A DNA stretch of 64,000 bases, from positions 620,001 through 684,000 of the forward strand of contig PDUO01000009.1 in assembly GCA_003008705.1 (NCBI GenBank). The letters run 5' to 3'. Positions 22,156 through 34,187 of this stretch are shown in pieces. How positions within the stretch are numbered: the first letter of the stretch is position 1; the number at the start of each line of letters is the position of its first letter. The translations under genes and the position numbers were made by a program. Source of the DNA: Pezicula radicicola. Taxonomy: Eukaryota > Ascomycota > Leotiomycetes > Helotiales > Dermateaceae. The notes under the pieces are model-generated. The model was not told where the DNA came from, searched no databases, and saw only the letters and a program-made list of their open reading frames with translations.

Positions 22156-23432
22156 TGCTACCTATCTCATCCACACCCTTGGTCGAAGATAGGATATAGA
22201 CTACTCCTCATCAGATTCCCACAATCATGGATAATGTTGATTTTAGAGATGTCGTAGGCAAAATCAAAATTCACGAACTAGCGTTTCGCAGGAGCTCCGA
22301 GCCTACGAGTCTAATCACCGATCCCCAAGGGCAGACGCCGAGAGAGTGGCCAACTGGGTTTGAAGGCGTCGGTTCTCGGAGGACAATAAACAATGCTAAT
22401 TTGGCAACAAGATTTCTTCTGACAAAGACAAAAAACTTCAAACAAATTCTTTCAGACAAAATTATCAAAGAAGCATTTTAGGCTAGTTTAAAGAATTTTT
22501 AGTGACAGATATAAAACCATGATTTCTTAGGACTAGTTCCAGACTAGTTCTAGTTCTTATTTCCAGCCAATAACAAAAGTGCTGTTAACTAGATTATTAT
22601 TACTACGTGACGCACTATTACTGAAGTGTTTTAAAAATACTTATTTGCTAGTATCATTTTAGCGCTAGGAGTATGATCTAATAGAAGCCTCAATTACCAC
22701 TGCAACGACTCTTGTTCTTTTTGGGGTGGTTTTATTTGTCGATAACATATGTCTCTTCATTCTAAGTTCAAAATCGTAGAAGATTTTCACACTTTCTGGG
22801 ACTTCAGATACATAGCGGCACTAAAGCCAGCTGTTTATCGTGTCTCGAAGATCTATAGAGGATAAGCTAAGTGTGGCAAGAATAAACGCTCAGGGTTGCC
22901 ATGTTGTGGCCCTTTCGAAGTGCTCTGCGTGTTGGGCTCGGGGATTGATTCCGGGCTTTGCAAAGTCCGAGTCTAGAATTATTCAAGTGAGATTTTATGG
23001 CTTTCCGAAGTGTTGATACGACTGAGCCAAGAATACCAACCCTTCGGACAGCCCGTCGAGATAATATTAGCAAGGAAAAGCTATACTTATTCCAGCAGGT
23101 ATCCCATAGCACAACGCTCTCTATAAGAGAGATTTTGAGTTACGATCACTACCGTTGTATGGTGACACAAAAATGACGAGTTGAGTAACACCTTTCCAGG
23201 TCCTGACTTACCTAGATTTAGTTACCGAGTATCCGTAACTCGGACGTTAAACCACAACACTTAAGGGGTACTCGCTTAATTTATTGTTCACAAGCGAGGT
23301 CGCCGAAGTTAATAAGGTCCACGAGATTCTTGAGATCCCCGGATCTACTAAACTACTTACATCGATAAACTTTTCCGGAGAGTTAGAAACAATTGCGAGT
23401 AATGCCGATAGAAAAGTGCCGACACTACTGTA
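22156..23432. other. Intergenic region, mostly unassigned
   Basis: No supportable gene. The plus strand is open without an ATG for about 60 codons at 23246-23433 ('VAEVNKVHEILEIPGSTKLL'), which may be decayed coding sequence of an unknown element next to the inverted repeat. Confidence 0.35.
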
Positions 23433-23589
23433 GGGGAGTTTCAAGAAATAAGCGTCACATCCCCCCTTCTTGGCTCGCTTAAAGGCGTTCCGCGTCTCCG
23501 AGGTGCGTAGTTCTAATACTTTGGCCCTGAAAGTGCGTATACTTAGTCACGCTAGCCAAGGGGGTGACGCTTCTTTCTTGAATTCACCC
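23433..23589. repeat. Long imperfect inverted repeat, MITE-like
   Basis: The left arm 23433-23478 (core TTCAAGAAATAAGCGTCAC, then CCCCTTCTTGGCTCGC) is matched in reverse complement by the right arm 23551-23589 (GCTAGCCAAGGGGGTGACGC, then TTCTTTCTTGAA). The core matches at 18 of 19 bases, and the arms enclose a loop of about 72 bp. This is a foldback or MITE-like structure about 130 bp upstream of the sulfur-transporter gene. No clear target-site duplication was found. Confidence 0.75.
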
Positions 23590-23719
23590 TTGTTACTACT
23601 ACTTATATAGCAGTCTAATCCTTTGAGATGAGGTCTTAAGGAGAAAGACAATTTCATTCTGTCTTCAAGTCTTTGTTTTTGCTTGATTGACCCATTTGTT
23701 TTCAGTCTTTCTTAGCAAT

Positions 23720-24924
23720 ATGTCATTCTTTCTAGCTAAAGTCGGCGCTGCCGGAACATTATTTGGAGCTGCTTTAGCTGCTTCAGGAGTGTATTCGCCT
23801 TCGATTATCATCGCGCAGATGCAGTTGGAAGACTTCCATATGCTGAAGGTCTTTCTAGGCGCGAGTGCTAGTAGTGCGTAAGTTTACCTCAAGCACATTC
23901 CACTGTAAAGAGAACATACTAAGAAGAGAAAATATAGGCTTATAATTGTTCTGTTCGAGCAACTAGGACTATCAAAGTGCAGTCCTCGAACTCCGTCATC
24001 TCTTGGCTGGATCAATAAATACGATGGAAATATACTAGGCGGCTTATTGATTGGAACCGGAATGACGCTTACAGGTAAGTAGAATCTTAGTCGAGCAGAA
24101 TATCCTTTCTAGGCTGCTGCTTATTATCTCTTAAATCTTGTATTCGAGTTACTCCTGAAAACTCTAGAACAAATAAACTTACTACGATTTCTTGACCTCT
24201 AGGCGCATGTCCGGGAACTTCACTAGTTCAACTAGCGGCCGGTGTACGTTCGGGAGCCTTTGTAGTGTTAGGAGGCATGATAGCAGGAGCTTTATATACA
24301 AAGACCTCGAAATACTTTCGTCGGAGTTCGTGTCCTAATACCGCCTCACCAAATGAAGTCCACACCGTTTATGAAAAGCTCGATGTTAGTCGGAGTACCA
24401 CAGTCACAATCTACGAAATGACCTGTATCCTTGTGGTCACTATGGTGATGCACTTTACGGCGCCACGACGCGATACTTTACCCTCTGCACTGGGAGGTCT
24501 ATTGATTGGCGGTGCCCAAGCCGGATCACTTCTTTTGACGGGTAACCTCGTTGGCGTATCGGCAGCGTATCAGGAATTGGGAAACTTCTGCTGGCATGCG
24601 CTTGAGTCAGTTCGAAACGTCGATTCTAAGTCCAGGACTCAAGTCGCATACAAATCCATTGTATTCGCTGCCGGCATTATGGCTGGAAGTTGGACTGTCT
24701 TGACTTGCATTCCATCGTTGTTGGTTACTGGGTATGTTCAGGTTTCTAGTTTTCGAGCGCTTGCTGGTGGATTCTCTATGGTTTTTGGAGCGAGGATCGC
24801 GGGTGGATGTACATCTGGCCATGGCATTAGTGGTATGTCCATGCTTTCCATTTCAAGCTTTATCACTGTTGCATCTATGTTTGGGGGCGGGATGGGTCTG
24901 GCAGCAATACTTTCACATAAGTAG
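23720..24924 (+). CDS. YeeE/YedE-family sulfur (thiosulfate) transporter
   Basis: Three exons (23720-23877, 23938-24074, 24203-24924) give 338 residues with about nine hydrophobic segments. Both halves carry the family repeat with its conserved Cys: 'GGLLIGTGMTLTGACPGTSL' (around residues 87-106) and 'FGARIAGGCTSGHGISGM' (around 292-309). In bacteria this family (TsuA/YeeE) moves thiosulfate or other sulfur compounds across the membrane through these cysteines. The two-domain fused form is found in many fungi. No sulfur gene adjoins it here. I read it as a plasma-membrane transporter, with the substrate inferred from the family only. Confidence 0.88.
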
Positions 24925-25063
24925 GCAAATGCCTAAATTATTTGTACTACACAATGAATAGATGGGCTTTGCGGTAAAGACAACCTGAATATGGAGCCAG
25001 TATTTCAACAAGAAAATTGTACATTGCTGGATCATAACCCAAAAGGATAAGTCTCCCCGAGTG

Positions 25064-26460
25064 CTAACGGAGTCTTTGGTTGTGCCCCCCCCCAAGCGGC
25101 CGAACCGCTTTCGTAACATCAAACCACAAATAGGCATCGAATTGTTTTCCAAGAATTGCACTACTGTAATGGCTTACTTTCTCTGCCTCAGGCCGATAAA
25201 TGACCCTAATAAACCTTTCCAGTCGATGTTTCATCAGACTTTTCATCAACTCCTCATCCCTGGCTACTACATCTTTGATATTGAGGAGGAAGCAAACTAT
25301 TTGTGTGTTATGCGCTTCTCTTTCCCAACTATCATTCCGGCTTGGTACCATATCCATTACCTGGAGGTTCCCGTCTCACTCATGGGCTGCCCCCACCGTA
25401 CCAGTATCTATCAACAAATTAGTACTCTGTTTTTCTCAGAAAACAAGAGTAAGAGTCATGAAACATGTTCGCAACTTATGCTCTCAGAGTTGTGAAATAG
25501 CATTTCAAGGGCATAAAAACAAGCAAAGATGTTTCTTACGAGTACCAGTACCAAGATTAGTAACCTCGTTGCCATAATCCTCACGGCAAAGCTGGCCAAG
25601 ACTCAGTTCTCCTCGCTTACTCATGCTAGTAAACCTAGCATCCCCTAAATGACTATTATGTGCCCACACAACGACTTTCCCGTCTCTGAACTTCAACAGC
25701 CTTACGAGAGTCTCAAACATATGCCGATCCCGCAAATTGCAGCCTGAACCCTCAGCATATTACATAGCCCTGTAGTGCTTTTCTGCATCGGTAACCAGTC
25801 TCGCATTCTGCTCGGCGCTGTGAAATTCCTCGCCGTCTCCGTGGTACAGAGAGTACTAGAGGCGGCTCTGAAGTAGCTCCTGGAGCACCTTTAGAACTTC
25901 TTAGTCACAGGTTTGGAACTTTCCGGATCGGAGCACGGCTGCTGCAAGGCCATACTCTTGGGGATCTTCTGCCCAATCATGTAGACGGGCGTAGCGCTGG
26001 CGTGCAATTTTTGTCATCTCTGGGTCAACGTGATCAAGATACTTAATCACAGCGTCGAGGGAAGTACCAAGACTGTAAATATCCAAGCCATATATGCCAG
26101 CTCGATCCGTGTGTGGCAGCTCACCGTTGCGATCACGCATCCAATGAACGAGATCTTGCATCTCTCGGTTCCGCCACATCCACTTCAACGAATTGGTACT
26201 ATGTGTTTCTTAAAGAGCACGAGTAAGAGTGGTAAGACATGCCCTCTAAGTCGTGAGACATTGCATTAAGGGTGGTATGAGAACAAGTAAATACCGGTAT
26301 GTTGCTTACAGTTGGAAACCTCTTGAAAGGGATAGGATGCATAGAGTCTGCTTGGGGCTCATCTTTTGCTAGCTTTGTTTGTAGGCCGGGCCTCTGCCGA
26401 ACATAGCGATCAAGTGCTTCCGCATCTGGCCAGTCTGCTTTGGTTATTGCGAAGATGAAA
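25064..26460 (-). pseudogene. Erythromycin esterase-like protein, decayed
   Basis: Pieces of one erythromycin esterase (EreA/succinoglycan-biosynthesis-like) protein occur in order on the minus strand: 'ITKADWPDAEALDRYVRQRP' (26430), 'RNREMQDLVHWMRDRNGEL' and 'AGIYGLDIYSLGTSLDAVI' (26190-25900), 'GDGEEFHSAEQNARLVTD' (25830), 'NLRDRHMFETLVRLL', 'VVVWAHNSHLGDARFTSM', 'YTGTVGAAHEW' (25400) and finally 'RLERFIRVIYRPEAEKVSHY'. They are interrupted by in-frame TAA near 25905, TAG near 25857 (probably CAG to TAG), TAA near 25761 and TGA near 25383 (Trp TGG to TGA), plus unspliceable gaps. It is a dead copy, with some transitions compatible with RIP. Substrates of the fungal relatives are unknown. 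Confidence 0.8.
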
Positions 26461-26762
26461 TAGCATCAAAAACGAAACGCATAAATAATAAGTTTGTTTA
26501 TGCTGTTGAAATAACAGTGAAACATTGGGTGAAATAGATATTTCGTCATTATCGCGTAGTTCCACCATAATGTCATCATGTTCTCATCGCGATTTCGAGC
26601 AGCATGATCAACTAAATCGATCTCGGTGACTGGGAGAGATCAAGGAACGACACTTGGCACTCTTTTAAATCTCCTCACTTGATTTACCACCAATGTGTTG
26701 ATAGGTAATCAATTTTTTTTACGAGCCTACTTTTCATGCCAACGCCTTAGTAGTGATTAATA

Positions 26763-28301
26763 CTATACATCAAATTTAAAGTCGTGCTTAGCACCTTCTG
26801 CAACCTTCGCGTCTGTAAGAACACGCCATCCTAGCATTGCCATGCCTTTAGCACATTTGATAGCCGCGGCGTGGGCTTCATCTGTACCGGCTGCTTTGGC
26901 GAAGGATGGATGATGCCCGGTTACCTCAGGGGGTGTGGGAATTGCAAAGCCGCCATGGAATGAAGGCACAGTATAAGACACATTTCCTTTACGCCATTAG
27001 TTGTTTAAGGTAGCAGGAGGTAGGAAGGAGACTTGGCTTACCCATATCTGTTGAGGCGGTTGCAGGCACATCCTCCCTTAGAAGGATTTTTTCGCCCAGA
27101 TCTGCCATGTCTTCCACGTAGTATTTGCAGAGAGTATTGTTTACGCGAAGATCCATATATGTCGGAGCACTAGTATGCATTAGTCAAGATAGTAAACTTC
27201 CGCGGTCTTTAGATACTCACTAGATATAGTTGAGCTTACAACCAGATGAAATAGCTGCAGCTTCAAAGCACGCTTTCACTCTCGCAAGAAGCTCATCAGC
27301 CCGCTTCATTGTGGGGCTCCGAATGTTGAAGTTCATACGGGCGTATTCTGTGATTACGTTGGGGACTGTTCCCCCACTCTCAATCACACCGTGTATACGT
27401 TCATCTGGTCGCATTTGCTGTCGTAACATGGAGATATTGTTGTATGCAGCAACCGCAGCATCCAAAGCGTTAACACCGTTCCAAGGCTCGGCACCAGCAT
27501 GAGAACTCCGTCCGGTGAATTCTATCCGAAGTTTATGGCTTGCAATCAACTTGAAGCCGGCCAGCCCAGTGTATGTATCTTTATACGTATGGGAGGCTAT
27601 AGGATGAGCCATAATTGCAGCTGCAATATCGTCCTTGAAGGCACCTGCATCGATAAGTTTAGCTTTCCCTCCACCCCCTTCCTCGGCCGGTGTTCCTAAT
27701 ATGCGGACACGACCCTCAACCCCTAGAGTTGTGACTGTCTTAGCTAGTGCAATAAATGCGGCAATAGACGAAGTGGCAATGAGGTTATGTCCACAAGCAT
27801 GGCCAATGTTGGGGAGGGCATCATATTCAGCACAGAAGACAACAAGGCGTCCTCCAGACCCAATTTCTGCTTCAAAGGAGGTCTTCAAGCCGTACGCATG
27901 TTCTGTAACAGCGAAGCCCAGCGATTTGAGAAGACTAGTTAAAGTTTCGTGGGCGATGACTTCCTCGTAACCAAGCCTGGATATCCTCAAAATTAGCAAA
28001 ATTTTCTTTCAGGCGAGTCTAGGGGTGCAAGATATAATCCATGAGCTGTCATAGCTGTCCCGGCGTCTAAATATATGTTTCAAAGCTCATAAACCTTGCC
28101 CGATCAAAAATTAACGCTCAGAGAATGTCCTTACTCAGGATTGTCATGGATGTGCTTGTTCGTCTCCCTCAATTGGCCCTCAATGCCATCGATTGTCCTG
28201 TATACGGATGCACGCGCTTCTTCGATTGTGCCATGTGCTGGCTCAGCGGGTGGAATGTTTTTGCTGTCAACAGCTTCTTTTAGGAGGAGAATTTGGGTCA
28301 T
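26763..28301 (-). CDS. M20-family amidohydrolase / metallopeptidase
   Basis: Four exons (28301-28135, 27976-27221, 27169-27042, 26986-26763) encode 424 residues in a clean frame. The M20 amidohydrolase (PM20D2/ACY1L2-like) features are 'HDNPELGYEEVIAHETL', 'VFCAEYDALPNIGHACGHN' (metal ligands Asp and His), 'GTPAEEGGGGKAKLIDAG' (Glu pair) and 'MAHPIASHTYKD', followed by the dimerisation domain from 'FTGRSSHAGAEPWNGVNALD'. Such enzymes cleave N-acyl amino acids or small peptides in the cytosol; no signal peptide is seen. It is divergent from a Zn2Cys6 gene, with ACS permeases beyond, which suggests hydrolysis of an imported amide (inference). Confidence 0.9.
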
Positions 28302-28850
28302 ATTGGCTATGATTGTTGTTACAATGCTTGTTGGGAACAGAGAAGGTTGAGGAGAGTTGATTACCTTTGTATTGGAGAGCCGTCTACACTGGTATGAAGC
28401 GCATAAGGGAATGAGTGATCGTTTACAAGGATCCATTTTAGCTGCGGTATTCAAATAATTAATTCGCCGTACTCGTGGGTCTTCTATTTTACTTTCGTAA
28501 TAAGCAAGATCTCGATATTCTATTGCCCAGTCGTCGTGACAGTGGTTTAGTGGTCGGCAATTCCACCCAGTCTCGCCACTGCAACCAACACGCTAAGATA
28601 ACAGATAAGGGAGATTTAGCTTCGTCGGCTAAATCCCCACCCTTCATTTCTGTGTCGACTATTGACGGGCAATAATACTTTGTATTCAACCACTTCCTTT
28701 AGATCATGAAGACTGGAACTCCCTTTTACCCGCTCATTCTTCTCCCGAGGTCGTCTATTAGACCTACTTGTAACAAGGACAGCGCCATTATAATGAATTG
28801 CCGACCCCAACGCCTAGACGCCAATAGCTAAGCTATCTCCTTGACTCGAG
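28302..28850. promoter_or_regulatory. Divergent promoter, M20 hydrolase / Zn2Cys6 regulator
   Basis: 549 bp separate the two divergent starts. The arrangement is typical of a pathway regulator and its target. I see no other gene here. Confidence 0.45.
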
Positions 28851-30614
28851 ATGACCGACTCTCCAGCGTCCCAGGAGCATGATTCTCCTCAGAATGATTC
28901 TCTAGGATACCGAGGAACCTCTAGATCTGGCCCACGCTCCAAATCCGGCTGCTACACTTGTAGAGAAAAGAAGGTTAAATGTGACGAGAAGAGGCCACAA
29001 TGTCTGAGATGCGTTCGACTCTCTCGCGCGTGTGATTATGAACCACGGGAAAGAAAGAAACACACATCAAGACGAGTGAAGAAAGCAGATGCGGAATCTT
29101 TGCCTGTAGCTCCAGACTCTACCGAAACTAATTTCCCAACCGAAAGACATGAACCTTCAGCACTTGCCCTAGTTGTGCTCGAAACCGTACAGACACTTCA
29201 GGTCACCAAAAGCTCAAAACGTCCTTCTGAACAATGCATAACGCTAGATTCTCTGCCGCCTCCACAAGTCTCGGCGGCATGTTCGTTGATTCTATCCCCT
29301 GAGGATCATAGTGCAATTCATCACTTCCGCACTACGTTTTCCACAAATCAGCACACCAAAAATCCGCAGTTTTCAGTTCTCTCAATCATCTTTCACCTCG
29401 CAGCTGAGAGTCCAATGCTTATGCACATGGTTGTTGCTTTGGCTGGACGTGAAGCTACATACTTTAAGTTTGGAGATGATGAAAATGGAAAGGAATTGGA
29501 GTCCTCCATAACGCATTATACTCTGGCGATGCAGGCGATGGCAAAAGCCGTTGATGGTACTGACCCTCCTGATCTGGGGATAGTATTGGCAGCCTTATGG
29601 CTCATGATAATATACGAGCAAAAATATGGCGATAGCGATGTACTATCCAACCATTTAAAAGGTGCCGCATCGATTCTTCGTCAGAGATGCCGTCCACTGG
29701 TTGATGGCTCATATACTTCAACGGAGTTGTCACTACTAAACGAAAAGGAATATAATGATGAGCGAAGCAAGATTGCTGCTATGTTTGCAGCTCGAATGCT
29801 TGTATGGCTCAGTGCTGTTGATGCAGGGGCCGCTTCGTATGGAATTGGGGGCCATGTCAATAGCAGTATCGTCGAGTTAATTGCGTGCTGTGCCCAGAGC
29901 AATAATTCCTCACCCCTCAACGGATTTTCTGTCCTACATCGTCATTCTAGACCGCTTTTCCGGATGATGTGGGGTGAGGCCTATCCCCAAAGTGAACTCC
30001 TAGACGACCTTCAAAATCAGGAGGTCTATAGTCTTTTCGGGGAATGTTTCCAATTACGCTTCATGGTGGCGCGCCTGGCGTCGCTATCTCATGAAGATCC
30101 AGCCGCAGTAGAAGCACGCTCCAAATCGGTAGATCAAACACTCCAACAGGTAGGAGAGAAGTACTCGGAGCTACTGGCTTCATCCGAGTTATTGAGATTT
30201 GAGGATAATTCGGGTCAGAGATTAGTTTCAAATATCCTCTCTATTGTTCCTCACTATCATGCAGCAACGTTAGAATTCTTTCGAGTTGTGCGGCCCGGGA
30301 AACCACTTAATGAGAGACAACGGTCAGCTCTTCGCTCTATCATTTCAATGGCTTTTCGTGGCTATAAGCATGATGGTGATAGGGCCATGCTCAGGATTCC
30401 TTGGCCACTCTTTGTGGCTGCAATAGAAACAGACGATCCCGTTCACAGAGAGTGGATATTTAATCGTTTCCAGAATATTGGGAGATATGGGAGAAACTAC
30501 AGAAAAGCTTTAAAGGTTCTGGAAGCAGTGATCAAAGAACAGGAGAAGTCCGGCGATACTGTGAACATCTTGCAACTGCTAGAATCAGGATCTTACGATC
30601 GTTTTGTCATATGA
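28851..30614 (+). CDS. Zn2Cys6 transcription factor
   Basis: Intronless 587-residue protein. The zinc cluster lies at about residues 34-61 and starts 'GCYTCREKKVKCDEKRPQC', with spacing C-x2-C-x6-C-x5-C-x2-C-x6-C, followed by a basic 'ERKKHTSRRVKKA' stretch. The rest is an all-helical fungal_trans_2-like region ('MVVALAGREATYFKFG' and onwards). This head plus tail layout is common for regulators of catabolic or transport clusters. It starts opposite the M20 hydrolase and lies 334 bp before an ACS permease, so regulation of those genes is plausible but unproven. Confidence 0.9.
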   Translation: MTDSPASQEHDSPQNDSLGYRGTSRSGPRSKSGCYTCREKKVKCDEKRPQCLRCVRLSRACDYEPRERKKHTSRRVKKADAESLPVAPDSTETNFPTERHEPSALALVVLETVQTLQVTKSSKRPSEQCITLDSLPPPQVSAACSLILSPEDHSAIHHFRTTFSTNQHTKNPQFSVLSIIFHLAAESPMLMHMVVALAGREATYFKFGDDENGKELESSITHYTLAMQAMAKAVDGTDPPDLGIVLAALWLMIIYEQKYGDSDVLSNHLKGAASILRQRCRPLVDGSYTSTELSLLNEKEYNDERSKIAAMFAARMLVWLSAVDAGAASYGIGGHVNSSIVELIACCAQSNNSSPLNGFSVLHRHSRPLFRMMWGEAYPQSELLDDLQNQEVYSLFGECFQLRFMVARLASLSHEDPAAVEARSKSVDQTLQQVGEKYSELLASSELLRFEDNSGQRLVSNILSIVPHYHAATLEFFRVVRPGKPLNERQRSALRSIISMAFRGYKHDGDRAMLRIPWPLFVAAIETDDPVHREWIFNRFQNIGRYGRNYRKALKVLEAVIKEQEKSGDTVNILQLLESGSYDRFVI

Positions 30615-30948
30615 CATATTGCAAACCTAATTCTGAAAACTAAGATTATGTAGTGCAAGACTAAGATCACTTTAAAGGTCACTTCGAATCACGTGGGATC
30701 CCTTAGGGGTTAGGAAATCCGTCGGCAAAAAATTGGTCGGCTAATTTTGAATATCCCACCTTCACAGCTTCTTATCATTCACCGACAGTGCTATCGCGGG
30801 GTAATTTTATCAGGCTTGCAACTTATCCACGCAACAACCCAATGAGGAGTTGCAGGACTTATAAGATGAACGTAAAGGGCCAGCGAGTTCTGGACGCCCA
30901 AGTCCTAGATAATTCTTGACATCTTACAAAAGTTATTAATTCTGGATC

Positions 30949-32794
30949 ATGGCAACAGATGCTGTTATGGATCGTAAAGATCTACATGTGCTTGATGTAG
31001 ACATTAACGATGGAGATGAGGCTCTCAAAGAACTTGGTGATACACGCGTTCTCCAAGAAAGCATTTCTCCTGCAGAAGACCGTCGAATTCTTCGCAAAAT
31101 TGACATATGGTAAATTATACTTTTTTTTAGGATAGAAAACATGCTAATTCATTCCAGTCTTATACCAATCCTTCTGATATCATACCTCTTTCAATTCCTG
31201 GACAAGTCAGCTATGGGATACACTTCAATTCTAGGTCTTCGCACAGATCTCCATCTTGTTGGGCAGCAATATGCTTGGGCATCGAGCATGTTTTATTTTG
31301 GGTAAACAACTAGCATTCTTGTCCCTTCATTCACAATGGCTAACATAAGGTGGCATTGTAGATATCTCGCAGCTTCGTATCCTGCATCTCTTCTTATGAT
31401 CCGCTTCCCTGTTGGGAAATTTCTGGCTGGATCCGTGTATGTCTTTTTCTGGTGAAGAAGCCTCAACTATGCTAACCTGTTATATCTAGGTTTTTATGGG
31501 CTGTGGTCTTGATGTGTATGGCCGCAACACAAAATGAATCTGGTCTAATGGCTACCCGGTTCTTCTTGGGATTTATGGAAGCTTCTGTAGCGCCTGGTTT
31601 TAGTATCATCACCGCCATGTGGTACAAGCGGTCTGAGCAACCGTTACGTCATGGAGCTTGGTTCGCAGGAAACGTTCTGTCTGGTCTATTCGGTGGTGTT
31701 TTGGCGTATGCGATGGGCCACATAAAAAGCATCGATCCTTGGCGAGTATGCAGATACTCCGTCTTACCTCGCTTCTGGCATCTAGCTAATTAAGTCTCAG
31801 GCGGTATTCCTCCTCTTCGGTGGGGTGACCCTAGCATGGGCCATTGTTCTCTTCTTCTTGTTGCCGGATACGCCCATGAACGCATGGTTTTTATCCAAGG
31901 AAGACAGAATCTTAGCTGTGGAACGTGTCCAAGAAAACATGACAGGAATCAAGAATCAACATTGGAAGAAGTACCAAATGATCGAGGCTCTCAAAGACCC
32001 GAAGGCTTGGTTGCTGGTCCTCATTCAACTATCTGCAAACATTCCCAACGGAGGAATCACTAGTGTATGTTGCCAAACAAAACATCGCATGGCGGTCAAC
32101 TGACAGACTGTAGTTTGGTTCAATCGTCATCCAGGGCCTCGGTTTCTCAACGTTCAACACTCTTCTCGTGCAAATGATCGGTGTCGCGTTTCAATTGGTA
32201 TTCGTTGGTCTAGCGACTGGAGGAAGCACACTATTCAAGAACACGCGCACATACTGGATGGCGTTGATGATGCTAGTTTCTCTTGTCGGAACTGTCATGA
32301 TCCGTTCAATTGACACCTCGAATGTCTGGGGTCGCTTCATGGGATACTGTGTCCTCATTGCTTTCTCCGCAAATTTCCCCATGGTTTTGGTCATGTCCGC
32401 CGGAAATGTAGGCGGGTTTACAAAGAAGACCACCGTCAATACGATGGTATGCTTGTCCAAAATCTCATTCATTCATCTACTATGCTAATAGTCTCCATAG
32501 ATTTTCTTCGCTTATTGCACCGGTAACATTATTGGACCTCAGCTGTTCTTTGCACAGGAGGCACCTAGATATGATTCGGGTTTCGAGTCCATGCTTGTTT
32601 GCTTCGCTGCAGGTATCTGCTTCTGTCTTATGCTTCGCTTCTATCTCATCTGGGAAAATAAGAAGAAAGATGCTGCTTGTGAGGCTGCGGGAATCACCGT
32701 CATTCAAATTGATGGGCAGGAAGTATCTGAAGCTGCACTTAATCTGATGGACAAAACTGACAAAGAAATTGATCAGTTTAGATATGTGTATTAG
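30949..32794 (+). CDS. MFS permease, anion:cation symporter (Dal5-like) family, copy 1
   Basis: Seven exons (30949-31109, 31158-31301, 31362-31436, 31490-31745, 31801-32064, 32114-32446, 32501-32794) give 508 residues with 12 predicted transmembrane segments. ACS hallmarks are 'RRILRKID' before TM1, 'FLDKSAMGYTSILGL', 'ATRFFLGFMEASVAPGF', 'YCTGNIIGPQLFFAQEAPRY', 'LRFYLIWENKKKD' and the C-terminal 'QFRYVY'. Fungal members carry allantoate, nicotinate, pantothenate and other organic anions; the substrate cannot be read from sequence. It follows the Zn2Cys6 gene in the same direction. Confidence 0.9.
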
Positions 32795-34187
32795 TTCTGT
32801 GGCTCCAAGAGAAGAAACAGTAATTACAATATCTTAAGTAGCTTCGACAACAATAATCATAAAAGCATCAGTAGTTGTTTGTACAGCAGCAAATCTATAT
32901 CTTGCTTGCTCTAGTGAAGACCTGCCGCTCGAACTCAAAAAGTTTTCGAAGGTATAATATCCGTTTCTAATTCTATGACCACCATCCGAATACTAAGATA
33001 CAAAAAAACAATTGGCAAGTAAACCTAGAATTATTCTTAGTTATTCATACCACCCAATCACAAGACGTTTACCTAATTCCACATGATCCTATTTCCATGA
33101 AATTATTTATTGCACATCTGCCTTGAGTCGCCCTTTTCGCTTGCATCGTCGGGTTGCGCAAGTGAGTTGGCTTAACCAATCCGAGCGATGCAGTTTTCAA
33201 ATCACATACCTTTTGAGAAGAGAAAAGATCTCGGAATCTAATGAAATTTGATAGCAGATGTCTACTGTATCATCTTTCTAAGTATTTATTTATAATCCTA
33301 GAAGAGAAAAGGGGATGTGCTCAGTTGTAGGAACAGATGAAATACTCGTAGCTTGGTGTCTCTTGAGACCAAGGGAGAATGAACAATAATAGACCGACCG
33401 ACCCCCCCTGTCAAATGGGTCGACCCATCAATGGGACCACCAAATATGGTCCTCTGCGATGTGCGTCGAAATAATATGTCACGTGAGATTATGCCGCTAT
33501 GCTGTCGCAAGAAACCATTTCTACACTTTTAGGTTTTGTTTATTCAAACATCATCACACTTGTAATAGTCGTCAAGTCTAGGCTTTTCGTATACAAACTT
33601 CCTCAATTCTTTGATCCCCGGCCTGCTATCAATTCCTTCGCTCCCCAAAAAAGTTGCCCGTGGGCCGGCTATCGTTTTCAGCGGAAAGGAATGCGAAGAA
33701 CTACCGATACACACATCAACAACATCGGCCACGCTTCAATACCACAGATGATGCTCCGATGAAGTCTCCAGGATATCTTAATAATTATCTCTTTATTGAA
33801 CTCCTGGGAACCTCATCATGAGTACGCGGTAGATTCCCGAAATCGTCGTGTTCTAGTCGCAGCTGCCGGCGATACTCGGGCAACGTTACCAACGGTGCAA
33901 CCTCGTCGTTATCTCACGACGGATCTGCCGTCTTGGCATTGATAAATATGCGCCGAGGAGGGTCTTCAAAAGATGGGTGAGTCTAGTTTTTCTCTCGTAT
34001 CAGTTTTATATAAGTATACGCTTGCTCTCAATCTCGCCAGCATAACAGCTCCCAAATTCCTTCCGACCATCTTGTGTTCAAGTGGGTTCGACCGCCAAGT
34101 CGATCCCAGCAATTGAGCAGTTTAGTCCTTGGGTAGAGCTGAGTCCTAACGACATTCAGAGAGGCAGCAGTTCCTCTACTAGCCGAT
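32795..34187. other. Intergenic region between two tandem permease genes
   Basis: No supportable gene. A perfect 12-bp palindrome TGGGTCGACCCA lies near 33416-33427. An antisense 62-codon frame (33732-33544) has no known family. The right half should contain the copy 2 promoter. Confidence 0.4.

Noticed and set aside
33544..33732. 62-codon minus-strand ORF starting MADVVDVCIG
   Set aside because: Looks protein-like at its start but has no partner exons or recognisable family; not supported.
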